Source: Lachnospiraceae bacterium (GTDB lineage: Bacteria > Bacillota > Clostridia > Lachnospirales > Lachnospiraceae). Taken from it: 64,000 bases of DNA. The number at the start of each line of letters is the position of its first letter. Position 1 is the stretch's first letter. The notes under the pieces are model-generated. The model did no database searches. It had not been told where the DNA came from and saw nothing but the letters and a program-made list of their open reading frames with translations. The stretch is from the NCBI GenBank assembly GCA_910575275.1, contig CAJTEE010000007.1, positions 1 through 64,000 on the forward strand. Direction: 5' to 3'. A program made the position numbers and the translations under genes. Positions 34,366 to 43,724 of the stretch are shown piece by piece.

Positions 34366-35307
34366 TCAGGATACCCTGTCTCTGAGCGCTTCCCGGACCA
34401 GCCTGGCGAAGGTCAGGATATAAGGGGCGACCGGCTGTTGGTTTAAGTAGGAAATGGAAATACTCGGGATGGGAGTCCCGGTGCGGACCGAAAACTGATA
34501 CAGCTTCCCGGCCGGGAAGCCGTCTTTTTTGGGTACGGTGACAAACATGTCGGGGCAGATCATGGCCCCGAGACCGGCCAGGCAGAGAGATACCTGCGTC
34601 TCGATCGCGCGGACTTCCAGATATACCTGTGGGAATGTCTGGTAGGCCTGGCAGATGTTTTTAAAACTTTTGGACAGGGGCAGAGAGTCCAGCATTTTGA
34701 TAAATGGCAGATTCTCCACGAGTTTTAAGTCAAAATGGCCGTTTAAGAGGGCGATTCTATCCTGCCAGTCTTTTGGACAGGCTTCCCGGATGCAGGACTC
34801 CGTGAAGAACAGGGACAGGTTTTCCATACACAGAAATTCGCTGACGATGGAGTCCTTGGGAGCGGGAGTGCTGCAGATCAGGACATCGGCTTTTTTGTCA
34901 AGCAGGAGTTGCTCCACAAAAATGGAGGTGCTCTGGATTAACTCTACCTTTACATCGGGAAAAAGTCTGCGGAACGGCGGGAGGACCAACGGGAGCAGGA
35001 GGTTTCCGCGTGAGAGAGTCGTGGCGATAGTAAGCCTGGGACATTCCTTCTGGTTTAGCTGATGGATCTTTTCCGTTGTCATTTTTTCGTAGATCAGCGT
35101 TTCCTTCGCAAACAGATACAGACATTGCCCGGCGGAGGTAAGCTCCAGAGGCGTGCTGCGAATAAAGAGCTGCGACTGGAAATGCTGCTCCAGCTTGTTG
35201 ATGTGAGAGCTTAGGGCCTGCTGAGAAATATACAGCCGTTTGGCGGCTTTTGTGAAATTGAGCTCCTCGGCCAGGACAGAGAAGTATTTTAGGTTTGTGA
35301 AGTTCAT
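34366..35307 (-). CDS. LysR-family transcriptional regulator
   Basis: A 313-residue regulator. N-terminal winged helix-turn-helix (FSVLAEELNFTKAAKRLYIS, then QQALSSHINKLEQHF) at residues 8-43, followed by the type-2 periplasmic-binding-like effector domain. Start ATG at 35305-35307 behind AAGGGGG. It is divergent from the TRAP transporter genes across 200 bases, the classic LysR arrangement, so it probably controls them and itself in response to the transported acid. A perfect GATTATAATC palindrome at 35355-35364 in the shared gap is a possible contact site. Confidence 0.92.
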   Translation of the reverse strand: MNFTNLKYFSVLAEELNFTKAAKRLYISQQALSSHINKLEQHFQSQLFIRSTPLELTSAGQCLYLFAKETLIYEKMTTEKIHQLNQKECPRLTIATTLSRGNLLLPLVLPPFRRLFPDVKVELIQSTSIFVEQLLLDKKADVLICSTPAPKDSIVSEFLCMENLSLFFTESCIREACPKDWQDRIALLNGHFDLKLVENLPFIKMLDSLPLSKSFKNICQAYQTFPQVYLEVRAIETQVSLCLAGLGAMICPDMFVTVPKKDGFPAGKLYQFSVRTGTPIPSISISYLNQQPVAPYILTFARLVREALRDRVS

Positions 35308-35423
35308 GTATGTCCCCCTTTTTGGCTGCAGCAAACGACAGGTTTTCTATCCAAGATTATAATCAAAAACGCAGGGGAAGTAAATACAAGAATTTGGTTG
35401 TAGCGGCGGGGAGGAAAAAGATG

Positions 35424-35453
35424 TTGGATATTGTCGAAACGGAATGATAAAAT
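35424..35453 (+). promoter_or_regulatory. Candidate promoter of the TRAP operon
   Basis: TTGGAT at 35424-35429, 18 bases, TAAAAT at 35448-35453. A GGAACGG/CCGTTCC hairpin lies in the leader (about 35471-35495), just before the ribosome site AAAAGGAGG. Confidence 0.5.
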
Positions 35454-35509
35454 TTAAAATGTAAAAAGCGGGAACGGTCTTTTGTTGCCGTTCCGAAAAG
35501 GAGGATTTT

Positions 35510-36544
35510 ATGAGGAACATGAAAACAAGAACGAAAATGGCAGCGGCAGTCCTTGGAACCGTGATGGCACTTACTGCCTGCAGTGCCCCGCAGTTAATCG
35601 ACGAGACGACAAAGGCTCCGGGTGAAGCCGCAGGGACCGGCGCCAGCCTCGGCCAGGAATATTCCTTTACGGTGGGCACTTCGAGCTCAGGCGGCACGGT
35701 ATATGCGATTGGAGCGGGATTATCGAACCTGCTGGGGACGAAAATTGAAGGGCTTACCCTGCGCGCAGTCGCGACCGGAGGGGCCGTTGACAATATCAAC
35801 CTGATGGCAAACGGTGAGGTTCAGATTTCCTTAAACGCTGCTAACACGAATTATATGGCGACAGAGGGAACCCTGTCCGGGATGGAAAAGCAGGAGAATC
35901 TGCGCGGGATCTGTACCCTGTATCCAAGCGTCATCCATTTCCTTGTGGCAAAGGATTCCAAAATTACGAATGCAGGCGAACTAAAAGGAACATCCGGCTG
36001 CGTGGGAGCTGCGGGGAGTGCAAGCGAATGCTATTCCAGCGATATCCTGGGCTTTTACGGGTATGACTATAAAGAGAGAAAAGATGTGGAGCCGGTTTTT
36101 ACGAGCAGCACCGGGGCCGTGGATCTGTTTAAGGACGGACATATCGAATGGGCATTTTTCCCGTTAGGTGTTCCGGGATCGAATGTCTTGGATCTTGCTA
36201 TGAGCGGAAAGATTGACATTTTGCCGATTGCAGGAGAAGACCGCGACAAGCTGATGGAGCAGTACAGCTACTATGTGCCCTATACGATTCCGGGCGGGAC
36301 GTACCAGGGCTTTGACGAGGACATCGATACAATTGCCTGTGCGATCACACTGACGGTCGATGAAAGCGTGGACGAGGAGGTCGTGTATCAGATGACGAAA
36401 TGCATCTGGGAAAATTTGAGCGAGGTTCAGCAGATTGCGGACAGCCTGAAATGGATGACACAGGAAACTGCCACGGACGGGCTCGGAGTTATGCTGCATC
36501 CCGGCGCGGAACGGTACTATAAGGAGATCGGCTGGATCGAATGA
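35510..36544 (+). CDS. TRAP transporter solute receptor, TAXI family
   Basis: A 344-residue lipoprotein receptor. Signal peptide with lipobox LTACS at about residues 20-24 and a Thr/Ala/Gly linker. The mature start is YSFTVGTSSSGGTVYAIGAG, the TAXI hallmark, followed by a GGAVDNINLMANGEVQISL region. It binds an organic anion outside the cell for the fused permease encoded next. TAXI receptors are poorly characterised; known ligands are dicarboxylates or amino-acid-like acids. It ends overlapping the upstream limit of the permease reading and shares its operon. Confidence 0.92.
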   Translation: MRNMKTRTKMAAAVLGTVMALTACSAPQLIDETTKAPGEAAGTGASLGQEYSFTVGTSSSGGTVYAIGAGLSNLLGTKIEGLTLRAVATGGAVDNINLMANGEVQISLNAANTNYMATEGTLSGMEKQENLRGICTLYPSVIHFLVAKDSKITNAGELKGTSGCVGAAGSASECYSSDILGFYGYDYKERKDVEPVFTSSTGAVDLFKDGHIEWAFFPLGVPGSNVLDLAMSGKIDILPIAGEDRDKLMEQYSYYVPYTIPGGTYQGFDEDIDTIACAITLTVDESVDEEVVYQMTKCIWENLSEVQQIADSLKWMTQETATDGLGVMLHPGAERYYKEIGWIE

Positions 36545-36594
36545 TCTGGCTGGGATCTTGGGAGTGCTTATTAAAAGAAAAGGAGGTGCGTTTT

Positions 36595-38547
36595 GTGTCT
36601 CAGACTCAAGTAAACACGCCGCCGGCTGAGCCGGACGAATTTTCGGGGCGCACGCGGAGAATGGGAGAATCCTTCTGGGGACGCGTAATCCGCATTGTCG
36701 CCGTTATCCTGTCCCTGTTCCACCTATACACGGCAGGCTTCGGGGCTCTGTCGGTTATCAAGCAGCGAAGTATGCATCTGGGCCTGGTGCTGTTCTTGAT
36801 ATTCCTTTGGTTTCCGGCCAGCAAAAAGAGGTCTTCCCGCCTGAAAATGAGTCCGGATTCGGTATTCCTGGCCGTGCTGGGTTTTGCGCTGAATCTGTAC
36901 GTGTTTCTGCGCTTTGACACGATCGCGATGAATTCGGGAATCCTGAACCGGACGGATCTGATCGTCGGCGGGCTTTTAATCCTGATCGTTCTGGAGGCGA
37001 GCCGGCGGGCCTCCGGTATCGCGCTTCCCATCCTGATGGGGATCGCGCTTGTATACTGCCGGTTTGGCAGCGTGTTCCCGTCATTTTTCCGGCATTCGGG
37101 CATGTCGCTTCATCGGATTATCCAATATATGGTATGGTCCTCTGAGGGGATCTACGGGCTTGTTCTCGGCGTTTCCTCAACCTATCTGTTCGTGTTTATC
37201 CTTCTGGGGGCGATCCTTGACAAGACAGGACTCGCGGGGGTCATCAACGACATCGCCACCTCGGTGGCCGGTCATGCGCGGGGCGGTCCGGCAAAGGTTT
37301 CGATCCTGGCGAGTGCCTGCATGGGGACGATCTCCGGGAGCGCGGTCGCGAATGTTGCCACGACGGGGACCTTCACGATTCCCATGATGAAGAAAATGGG
37401 ATATTCCCCGGAGTTTGCCGCGTCGGTGGAGGCGATCGCGAGTACGGGCGGAATGATCATGCCGCCGATTATGGGCGCCTCCGCGATGATCATGGCGGAA
37501 TTTTTAGGCGTCCCATACGTGACAATCATGAAGGCGGCTCTGCTTCCGGCGCTTCTTTACTATTTTGCGATCTGGACAGTCGTCGATCTGGAGGCGAGGC
37601 GCTTAAAGCTTCCGACACTTAAGAAGGGGAGCGCTCTGGGGGCATGGACGGTCATAAAACGGCGCGGTTATATGCTTTTGCCGATCGTTCTTCTGATCGT
37701 GTTTATGGTGGCCGGAAAAACACCGTTATTTTCGTCCTTTTATGCGATCGTAACCTCGATTCTTCTGTCCTCTTTGAAGAAGGAATCACGGCTGGACATC
37801 AAAAAGGCGACGGATGCTCTGGAGGAGGCCAGCAAGCTTGCCATCCCGGTCGCAAGCAGCTGCGCATCGGTCGGTATCATGGTGGCGATGACGGGGGCGA
37901 CCGGCCTGGGAATGGTGCTCGGGGACGGGTTAATCGCCCTCGCAAACGGGAATTTTTATCTGACGCTGATCTTCACAATGGTGACCTGCATCATTCTCGG
38001 CATGGGGCTTCCGACCTCGGCCTGCTATATTGTGGTTTCCACGATTGCGGCGCCAGCGCTTTTGAAGTTCGGTATCGCCGGTATTCCGGTGCATATGTTT
38101 GCGTTTTATTTTGGAATTCTCTCTGTGCTGACGCCGCCGGTCTGTACGGCATCCCTTACCGCGGCGGGGATCGCCGGGGCGCCGCCGACCAAGGTCGGCT
38201 ACAAGGCGTTCGGCATGGCTTCGGCCGGATTTATCATTCCGTATATTTTTATGCTGTCGCCGCAGCTCCTCCTGATCGATGCGAGTCTGGTTGACGTGCT
38301 GACAAAGCTTCCGACGGCCGTGCTGGGGACCGCGTGTCTTGCGATCGCGATTGTCGGCTATATCAAAACAAATCTGTCGAGAGCGGAGCGCGCCGCGGCC
38401 TTTGCGGCTGGTATTCTTTTGATGGATGGGGGGATCGCGACCGATCTTTGCGGGATCGTGGCATTCGCCGGGATTGTCTTCCTGAATTTTTATCGTGTAA
38501 AGAAGCATAAAAACCCGGGCAGAAAGGAGCTGACAGAAAATGGATAA
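36595..38547 (+). CDS. TRAP transporter fused permease (DctQ-DctM)
   Basis: A 650-residue membrane protein combining the small 4-segment DctQ-like part (about residues 35-160) and the large DctM-like part with about 12 segments. The DctM section shows FVFILLGAILDKTGL, ISGSAVANVATTGTFTIPMM and GMGLPTSACYIV, typical of the large TRAP subunit. It uses a sodium or proton gradient to import the ligand delivered by the TAXI receptor. The start is GTG at 36595 behind GGAGGTG; the ATG at 36541 gives 18 more residues without a good ribosome site. It overlaps the next gene by 8 bases. Confidence 0.92.
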   Translation: MSQTQVNTPPAEPDEFSGRTRRMGESFWGRVIRIVAVILSLFHLYTAGFGALSVIKQRSMHLGLVLFLIFLWFPASKKRSSRLKMSPDSVFLAVLGFALNLYVFLRFDTIAMNSGILNRTDLIVGGLLILIVLEASRRASGIALPILMGIALVYCRFGSVFPSFFRHSGMSLHRIIQYMVWSSEGIYGLVLGVSSTYLFVFILLGAILDKTGLAGVINDIATSVAGHARGGPAKVSILASACMGTISGSAVANVATTGTFTIPMMKKMGYSPEFAASVEAIASTGGMIMPPIMGASAMIMAEFLGVPYVTIMKAALLPALLYYFAIWTVVDLEARRLKLPTLKKGSALGAWTVIKRRGYMLLPIVLLIVFMVAGKTPLFSSFYAIVTSILLSSLKKESRLDIKKATDALEEASKLAIPVASSCASVGIMVAMTGATGLGMVLGDGLIALANGNFYLTLIFTMVTCIILGMGLPTSACYIVVSTIAAPALLKFGIAGIPVHMFAFYFGILSVLTPPVCTASLTAAGIAGAPPTKVGYKAFGMASAGFIIPYIFMLSPQLLLIDASLVDVLTKLPTAVLGTACLAIAIVGYIKTNLSRAERAAAFAAGILLMDGGIATDLCGIVAFAGIVFLNFYRVKKHKNPGRKELTENG

Positions 38548-39523
38548 ACGAAGAATACGGTTTGAATGGCCGGAGCTGGGGCTTTCGGCGTATGCCTCTT
38601 TGGCCGATGAGGTAAATCCGGAGCTTTGCGAGGAGATCTGGAATGCGCTTCCGTTTGAAAGCATCATGAACAACGCCGTGGTGACCGACGGCTCCATGTA
38701 TTGCTGGGTGCCGGTCTTAAGCTTTGCACCAGTCCGCCATAAGGAGCGGATTGACCAGGCTCCCGTGGGGAGGATCCGTTATTCCCAGAATACGGGAAAC
38801 AAGGTGATCGTCCAGTACGGGGCGTGTAACGAGGATGTGATGGGTGCCGTCCTGGGACAGATCGACGAGGAGGATCTTCCGACGGTTGAGCGTGTGGGGG
38901 CGGAGGCAAGAAACGCCATTTTTATGACGAAAAAGGAGATTCATGTCCATATTTCACGCGTGAATGAGACAGAGAAAGCAGGCCGGTCTCATGAGACGCT
39001 AAAGCGTCCGCAGACATGCAGGAAAGAGGTGGAGGAGCTTGCAGGCGCGCTCACCGCCCTCGCAGAGGAGGCAAGCCGTAAGGAGCCGTTTGAGCATAAG
39101 CAGATCCGTACGGGAAAAAATTCCGGCATGGGCTCCTGCGGGCAGTATTTCAGCACCTGGGAATTTGTGTACAGCTTAAGCCGGGATCTTTCCATGTATA
39201 CGCTGTACCCGATCGCCAGGCTGTGCAGAGAGGACAGCTTTGACGTCCGGCAGCTCGAGAAGATCTATATGGAGATCGATCCGACGTATACGAATCTTTT
39301 GGGCTCCTACGGGATGCGCAAGCTGCGGGAGCACGCGAGGCATTTCCGGGCGATGATCGAACGAAAGGATTTAACGAAGGAGGAGTTCCGGTATATCATT
39401 GATGCGTTTACCTTCTATACGAATATGCTGGCGCAGTGGACGTATTTTTATTATCCGTGGGGGATCGGCTGTGCGTGCTTTTTGTTTGACGAGGAGCATC
39501 GGGCGTATGTGCCGGGGGAGTAG
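38540..39523 (+). CDS. Cyclophilin-like protein, DUF3830/cucumopine-synthase-like, coupled to the TRAP permease
   Basis: A 327-residue cytosolic protein. Residues 1-140 look like the cyclophilin-like DUF3830 fold (ELCEEIWNALPFESIMNNAV, later VGRIRYSQNTGNKVIVQYG). Residues 150-327 are mainly helical, like the helical bundle that follows this fold in cucumopine synthase of Agrobacterium. The assignment is made from memory of domain form and is moderate. Overlap with the permease gene implies that it handles the imported compound. It could catalyse a condensation or its reverse on an imported opine-like or histidine-derived molecule, but no active site can be assigned from this view. Ribosome site AAAGGAG. 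Confidence 0.6.
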   Translation: MDKRRIRFEWPELGLSAYASLADEVNPELCEEIWNALPFESIMNNAVVTDGSMYCWVPVLSFAPVRHKERIDQAPVGRIRYSQNTGNKVIVQYGACNEDVMGAVLGQIDEEDLPTVERVGAEARNAIFMTKKEIHVHISRVNETEKAGRSHETLKRPQTCRKEVEELAGALTALAEEASRKEPFEHKQIRTGKNSGMGSCGQYFSTWEFVYSLSRDLSMYTLYPIARLCREDSFDVRQLEKIYMEIDPTYTNLLGSYGMRKLREHARHFRAMIERKDLTKEEFRYIIDAFTFYTNMLAQWTYFYYPWGIGCACFLFDEEHRAYVPGE

Positions 39524-39550
39524 GCGGAGACGCAGGGCAGGATCTGAACC

Positions 39551-39577
39551 AATGGAGTCCAAACGGGCTCCATTTTT
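39551..39577. terminator. Terminator between the TRAP operon and the convergent mocR gene
   Basis: AATGGAGTCC and GGGCTCCATT form a 10-position stem with a 4-base loop, followed by TTTTT on the plus strand. On the minus strand it is less T-rich, so it mainly serves the TRAP operon. Confidence 0.75.
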
Positions 39578-39595
39578 GACTCATAAGCAGGGAGT

Positions 39596-40939
39596 TTATT
39601 GGAACAGACTGTCGATCACAGAGAGCAGGATCGGAACTCCACGGCGGATCTCTGATTCGGAGACCTTACTAACGCTGACCCGCAGATGCCGGTAATCCTG
39701 AAATTCCGGTAAAAAATATTTGTTGGTATCGGTAATTCGTATTTGCTGCTTGAATAATTCGGCAGCAAGAAGTGGATAATGAATGTGCCTGCGGCACCGT
39801 AAACAGGAGAAAAAACCGGATTTTGGAATGGGCCAGTCAATCTCACGACTGGTGCGGCAGGAAGCGACAACTTCATCAAGACATTTCATGCGGGCTGCGT
39901 AGATTGTACGCAGCTTGTTTTTGTGATGTTGAAACATCCCGTTTTTTAAATAGATTTCCAGGGCGCCCTGGGACAGGATCGGGCTGGTCATGTCAATGTA
40001 TTCCTTGTGGAGAAGGAAATCGGAAACCAGGCCTTGTGGAAGTACGACAGCGGCGATACGAAGCCCGGGCATGACCATTTTGGAGAAGCTCTTTATATAA
40101 ATAGTCCGTTCATGGGTATCATAATAAAACAAGGGGGCGCTTCTGTTATCCAGTGCCAGATCCCCTGCGATATCGTCTTCCACTAAATATACATGATATT
40201 TTTCGGCCAGACAGACCAGGCGCTCCATGTCCATACGTGAAAGACTTCCCCCGGTCGGGTTATGGAATCTGGGTATAATATAAAAAAATTTGATTTTTTC
40301 TTCCCGGAAAATTTGCTCCAGCCTGTTAAAGTCCAGTCCGTCAGCGGTCCGCTCGATCCCCACACAGGGCGTATGCGTCAGCTCGGCCGCTTTTACCATG
40401 CCATAATAGGTGGGCTGTTCAATCAGGATTTTGCTGCGTCCGGTTGGAAGCGGCATTTCACATAAAATGTGCAGCGCCATCTGCGAACCGGTAGTAACAA
40501 TAATATTTTCTTCCCCCGTAAAGACCTGGCAATCTATTAAATATTTTTTTAGGGCCTGGATCAGAGACGGAAGCCCTTTTATATCCGAATAAGCAAAAAG
40601 ATTTTCTCTATACAGATCAATGGCGCAGTTGATACAGCTTTGTATGTCACTATATGGAATGATCCGGCTATCCAACGCGGTAGTTGCAAAATCAATTAAG
40701 GGGGCGGCCGGAGAGAGTGAATGCAGAAGACTGCTGTCCAACACATAGTATCCGCTTTTAGGAACGGAATACACAAGCTTATCTTGCTCGAGAGCCTCGT
40801 AGGCGGACAGTACAGTTCCCACACTGCAGTGCAGCTCTCTGGCAATTGTGCGGACAGACGGAAGGCGGGTTCCTGTGGGAAGTGTTCCACATTTGATTCT
40901 TTCTTTAATGTATGCCTCGACCGCTTCATTTTTTCGCAT
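39596..40939 (-). CDS. MocR-family regulator (GntR DNA-binding domain plus PLP aminotransferase-like domain)
   Basis: A 447-residue regulator. GntR winged helix at residues 8-70 (GTRLPSVRTIARELHCSVGT) and a fold-type I aminotransferase-like domain from about residue 110. The PLP-binding Lys is in YIKSFSKMVMPGLR; TTGSQMALH and NPTGGSLS are also typical. Such proteins sense PLP or an amino compound and regulate a neighbouring gene. It is divergent from the NhaC-type antiporter gene, and the gap between them has repeated CTGTTAT elements. It starts at the ATG at 40937-40939 with AAAGGAG upstream. Confidence 0.92.
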   Translation of the reverse strand: MRKNEAVEAYIKERIKCGTLPTGTRLPSVRTIARELHCSVGTVLSAYEALEQDKLVYSVPKSGYYVLDSSLLHSLSPAAPLIDFATTALDSRIIPYSDIQSCINCAIDLYRENLFAYSDIKGLPSLIQALKKYLIDCQVFTGEENIIVTTGSQMALHILCEMPLPTGRSKILIEQPTYYGMVKAAELTHTPCVGIERTADGLDFNRLEQIFREEKIKFFYIIPRFHNPTGGSLSRMDMERLVCLAEKYHVYLVEDDIAGDLALDNRSAPLFYYDTHERTIYIKSFSKMVMPGLRIAAVVLPQGLVSDFLLHKEYIDMTSPILSQGALEIYLKNGMFQHHKNKLRTIYAARMKCLDEVVASCRTSREIDWPIPKSGFFSCLRCRRHIHYPLLAAELFKQQIRITDTNKYFLPEFQDYRHLRVSVSKVSESEIRRGVPILLSVIDSLFQ

Positions 40940-40959
40940 TGAAGGGACTCCTTTCTCAA

Positions 40960-41059
40960 CTGTTATAGAACAATTTTGAAAAAAATGGAAATCTGTTATA
41001 AAACAGATTCATTTAACAAATATTGCAAATATGTTTTGCTTATTATATCCTGTTATTAG
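40960..41059. promoter_or_regulatory. Three CTGTTAT repeats in the mocR-nhaC gap (candidate MocR operators)
   Basis: CTGTTATAGAACA (40960-40972), CTGTTATAAAACAG (40993-41006, a perfect CTGTT-N4-AACAG dyad) and CTGTTATTAG (41050-41059). MocR proteins are known to bind repeated sites in such gaps. Assignment is by position and pattern only. Confidence 0.5.
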
Positions 41060-41130
41060 AAATATTTCAACTATAAATCACTTTGACGGTTGGTACCACT
41101 GAAAAGGCAAGCGAAAGGAGAACATACGGT

Positions 41131-42567
41131 ATGACAGTGAAACGAAAGCCAACATTTTTTGAGGCCATTTTACCGATTATTGCCTTGTTTTTGTTGTTAA
41201 GCGTTGGATATGGAATTTTTCGCCTGAAGGTGGAGGTTCTGCTTGTTTTATCAGCGGTATTTGCATCATTCATTGCCCTGCGGGTTGGAGTGAGCTGGGA
41301 TGAAATGATGGAGGGCATCACGGAAAAGGTGGATAAAGGTCTGTCCACAATGCTGATCCTTGTTATCGTGGGAGTCATCATTTCCTCTATGATGATGTCC
41401 GGCACACTTCCCATGCTGATCTACTATGGGATTCAGATTATCAATCCCCGCTTTTTATATGTTTCCGCGTTCCTTATTTGTGCGGTTGTTTCTACCTGCA
41501 CGGGAACCTCATGGGGATCAATGGGAACGATGGGCGTCGTTATGATAACGATCGCAGAGGGGCTGGGTCTGTCACTCCCGATCACTGCGGGCGCTGTTGT
41601 CAGCGGAGCCTATTTTGGAGATAAAATGTCGCCGCTGTCGGATACGACCGTAATGGCCCCGATGGTTGCGGGAGCGGATTTATATGACCATATCCGCCAT
41701 ATGTTTTATACAACGATTCCCTCCGCAATAGTGGCGGTTCTTGTATACGGGATACTGGGATTTTGCACGAGTACAGCCTCCCTGGCGGATTCAGAGGTAG
41801 TAACCGCCATGCTGGAAACGCTGGATTCTATCTATAACTGGAACATAATCCTGCTGCTTCCTCTGCTCCTTGTGCTGGCCGGTTCGCTGTTAAAAAAACC
41901 GACGATTCCGGTTATGGTCGTTTCCTGTATCACCGCACTGCTGCTTGGCGTGTATTATCAGGGATTTAGTGTCAAGAACGCGTTTTTGGCCACCTACGGA
42001 GGCTTCCAGGTATCGATGGTGACAAAAAACGGTTTTGACGTCTCCCAGGTGATTCCGGAGATCCAGACTCTCTTAAACCGGGGCGGGATGACCAGTATGC
42101 TGAGCACTGTTTTGCTGATTCTCTGCGCCTTCTGCTTTGCCGGAATCATAACAAAGGCCGGATGCCTGGATGTGATTCTGGAAAAGCTGATGAAATTAGT
42201 GAAAACCTCCGGACAGCTCATTGCAGCGACGGCGGCCTCCTGCATTTTTATGGCGCTTACCACGTGCAGCGGAAGCATGGTGCTCTTGATACCGGGAGAA
42301 ATCTTTGCGGATATTTACAGGAAGAAAGGATATGCCGCCAGAAATCTTTCCAGGACTCTGGAGGACAGCGGTACGGTTGTGGTCCCCCTGGTTCCCTGGT
42401 CCGTTGCCGGAGCCTACACAACCGGCGTTTTGGGAGTGGCAACTATGGCGTATCTTCCCTGGGCGGTTTTTAACTATAGCTGTGTCCTTTTCGCACTGAT
42501 TTGCGGATTTACAGGAATTGGAATTATGACTTTGGAACAGGAAAACGCTATCAAAAAGAAAAAATGA
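41131..42567 (+). CDS. NhaC-type Na+/H+ antiporter family transporter
   Basis: A 478-residue membrane protein with about 11-12 hydrophobic segments. SGAYFGDKMSPLSDTTVMAP at about residues 160-180 is the NhaC-family signature, and SMGTMGVVM and the late LEDSGTVVVPLVPWS are also typical. The family includes sodium/proton exchangers and malate-sodium/lactate exchangers, and many members beside peptidase genes may carry organic anions or amino acids. Start ATG at 41131, 9 bases after GGAGA. The M20 peptidase gene follows 7 bases later, so the two form one operon under the divergent MocR regulator. Confidence 0.88.
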   Translation: MTVKRKPTFFEAILPIIALFLLLSVGYGIFRLKVEVLLVLSAVFASFIALRVGVSWDEMMEGITEKVDKGLSTMLILVIVGVIISSMMMSGTLPMLIYYGIQIINPRFLYVSAFLICAVVSTCTGTSWGSMGTMGVVMITIAEGLGLSLPITAGAVVSGAYFGDKMSPLSDTTVMAPMVAGADLYDHIRHMFYTTIPSAIVAVLVYGILGFCTSTASLADSEVVTAMLETLDSIYNWNIILLLPLLLVLAGSLLKKPTIPVMVVSCITALLLGVYYQGFSVKNAFLATYGGFQVSMVTKNGFDVSQVIPEIQTLLNRGGMTSMLSTVLLILCAFCFAGIITKAGCLDVILEKLMKLVKTSGQLIAATAASCIFMALTTCSGSMVLLIPGEIFADIYRKKGYAARNLSRTLEDSGTVVVPLVPWSVAGAYTTGVLGVATMAYLPWAVFNYSCVLFALICGFTGIGIMTLEQENAIKKKK

Positions 42568-42574
42568 GGTGCAT

Positions 42575-43723
42575 ATGGAAAGCAAGAACTATCTTACATA
42601 TCTACAGGAGCATCAGGAGGAAATGCTGCTTTTGCTGGAAGAACTGGTGAACATTGACAGCGGATCTTACTGTAAGGCAGGGATTGATCTGGTCGGAAAA
42701 AGGATGGGAGAGGAGTATGCCAGGCTGGGCTTTTCTGTGGAGGACATTATTCATGCGGACTGCGGGAACGGGCTGGTTGTGAGGAGGCCCGGAAGCGGGA
42801 AGCATGTCCTTCTGATCGGCCATCTGGATACGGTATTTCCGGAGGGTTCGGCTGCCAGACAGCCATATTTTACAGAAAACGGCCGTGCCTTTGGTCCGGG
42901 CGTCTTAGATATGAAGGGCTGCCTTGTTGGAGGACTGTATGCGGTCAGAGCGCTGTGTGAATTGGAGAAGGAACCGGCTGCGGATATAACGGTTGTAATG
43001 AGCGGAGATGAGGAAATCGGAAGCTTTCATATGCGTGATATTTATGAAAGGGAAGCAAGGCACTCGGACTGGGCGATCGTGATGGAGCCTGCCAGAGAAA
43101 ACGGGGAAATTGTCACGGCCCGCAAGGGAGGCGCTTATTTAACGGTAACGGCACACGGAAAAGCGGCTCATGCGGGAATACAGCCGGAAACAGGAAGAAA
43201 TGCCGTTGAGGAGCTGGCTCTCAAAATAGGAAGGCTCCGCAGTCTGAATGATTTTGAAGCCGGCACCACTATAACAATAGGAAAGTTTTCCGGCGGCACG
43301 GTCAGAAATGTTGTGGCTGAGGACGCGCAGATGGAGGTGGATTTGCGGTTCAGAGATATGGAGAAGGGGGAGGAGCTGTTTAAAAAGATTCGTGAAATTT
43401 TGGCTGCGCCGGAAATCAGGGGGATCAAGCTTACCTACACACTTACGCTAAGCCGTCCGCCACTGGTGTCAGTCAAAGGCTCCGAAGCCCTGGCTGCGAT
43501 CGTGAAGGAGGTCAGCAGGGAGCTAGAGATTCCCTATCAGGCGGTGGAAACAGGCGGACTGAGCGACGGAAACCTTGTATGCGGATTTGGAGTCCCTACC
43601 ATTGACGGGATGGGACCGGTGGGGGGAAGAATGTGTTCTCCCGAAGAATATCTGATACTCGATTCTCTGCCCAGGCGAGCGGCCAGATTAGCGGTAACAA
43701 TCGAGAGACTTGGGAGACTATAG
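42575..43723 (+). CDS. M20-family metallopeptidase (glutamate-carboxypeptidase/ArgE-like)
   Basis: A 382-residue di-metal peptidase or amidase. Metal and catalytic elements are GHLDTVF (His and catalytic Asp), GPGVLDMKG (bridging Asp), SGDEEIGS (catalytic Glu and ligand) and VMEPARENG. The dimer-interface domain contains GKAAHAGIQPETGRNA. The last metal ligand, usually His in a GPxGxxxHSPDEY context, appears as Cys in GPVGGRMCSPEEY. CPG2-like members release C-terminal glutamate from folates and peptides. Start ATG at 42575 with GAGGTG upstream; it is coupled to the transporter gene. Confidence 0.9.
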   Translation: MESKNYLTYLQEHQEEMLLLLEELVNIDSGSYCKAGIDLVGKRMGEEYARLGFSVEDIIHADCGNGLVVRRPGSGKHVLLIGHLDTVFPEGSAARQPYFTENGRAFGPGVLDMKGCLVGGLYAVRALCELEKEPAADITVVMSGDEEIGSFHMRDIYEREARHSDWAIVMEPARENGEIVTARKGGAYLTVTAHGKAAHAGIQPETGRNAVEELALKIGRLRSLNDFEAGTTITIGKFSGGTVRNVVAEDAQMEVDLRFRDMEKGEELFKKIREILAAPEIRGIKLTYTLTLSRPPLVSVKGSEALAAIVKEVSRELEIPYQAVETGGLSDGNLVCGFGVPTIDGMGPVGGRMCSPEEYLILDSLPRRAARLAVTIERLGRL

Positions 43724-43724
43724 A

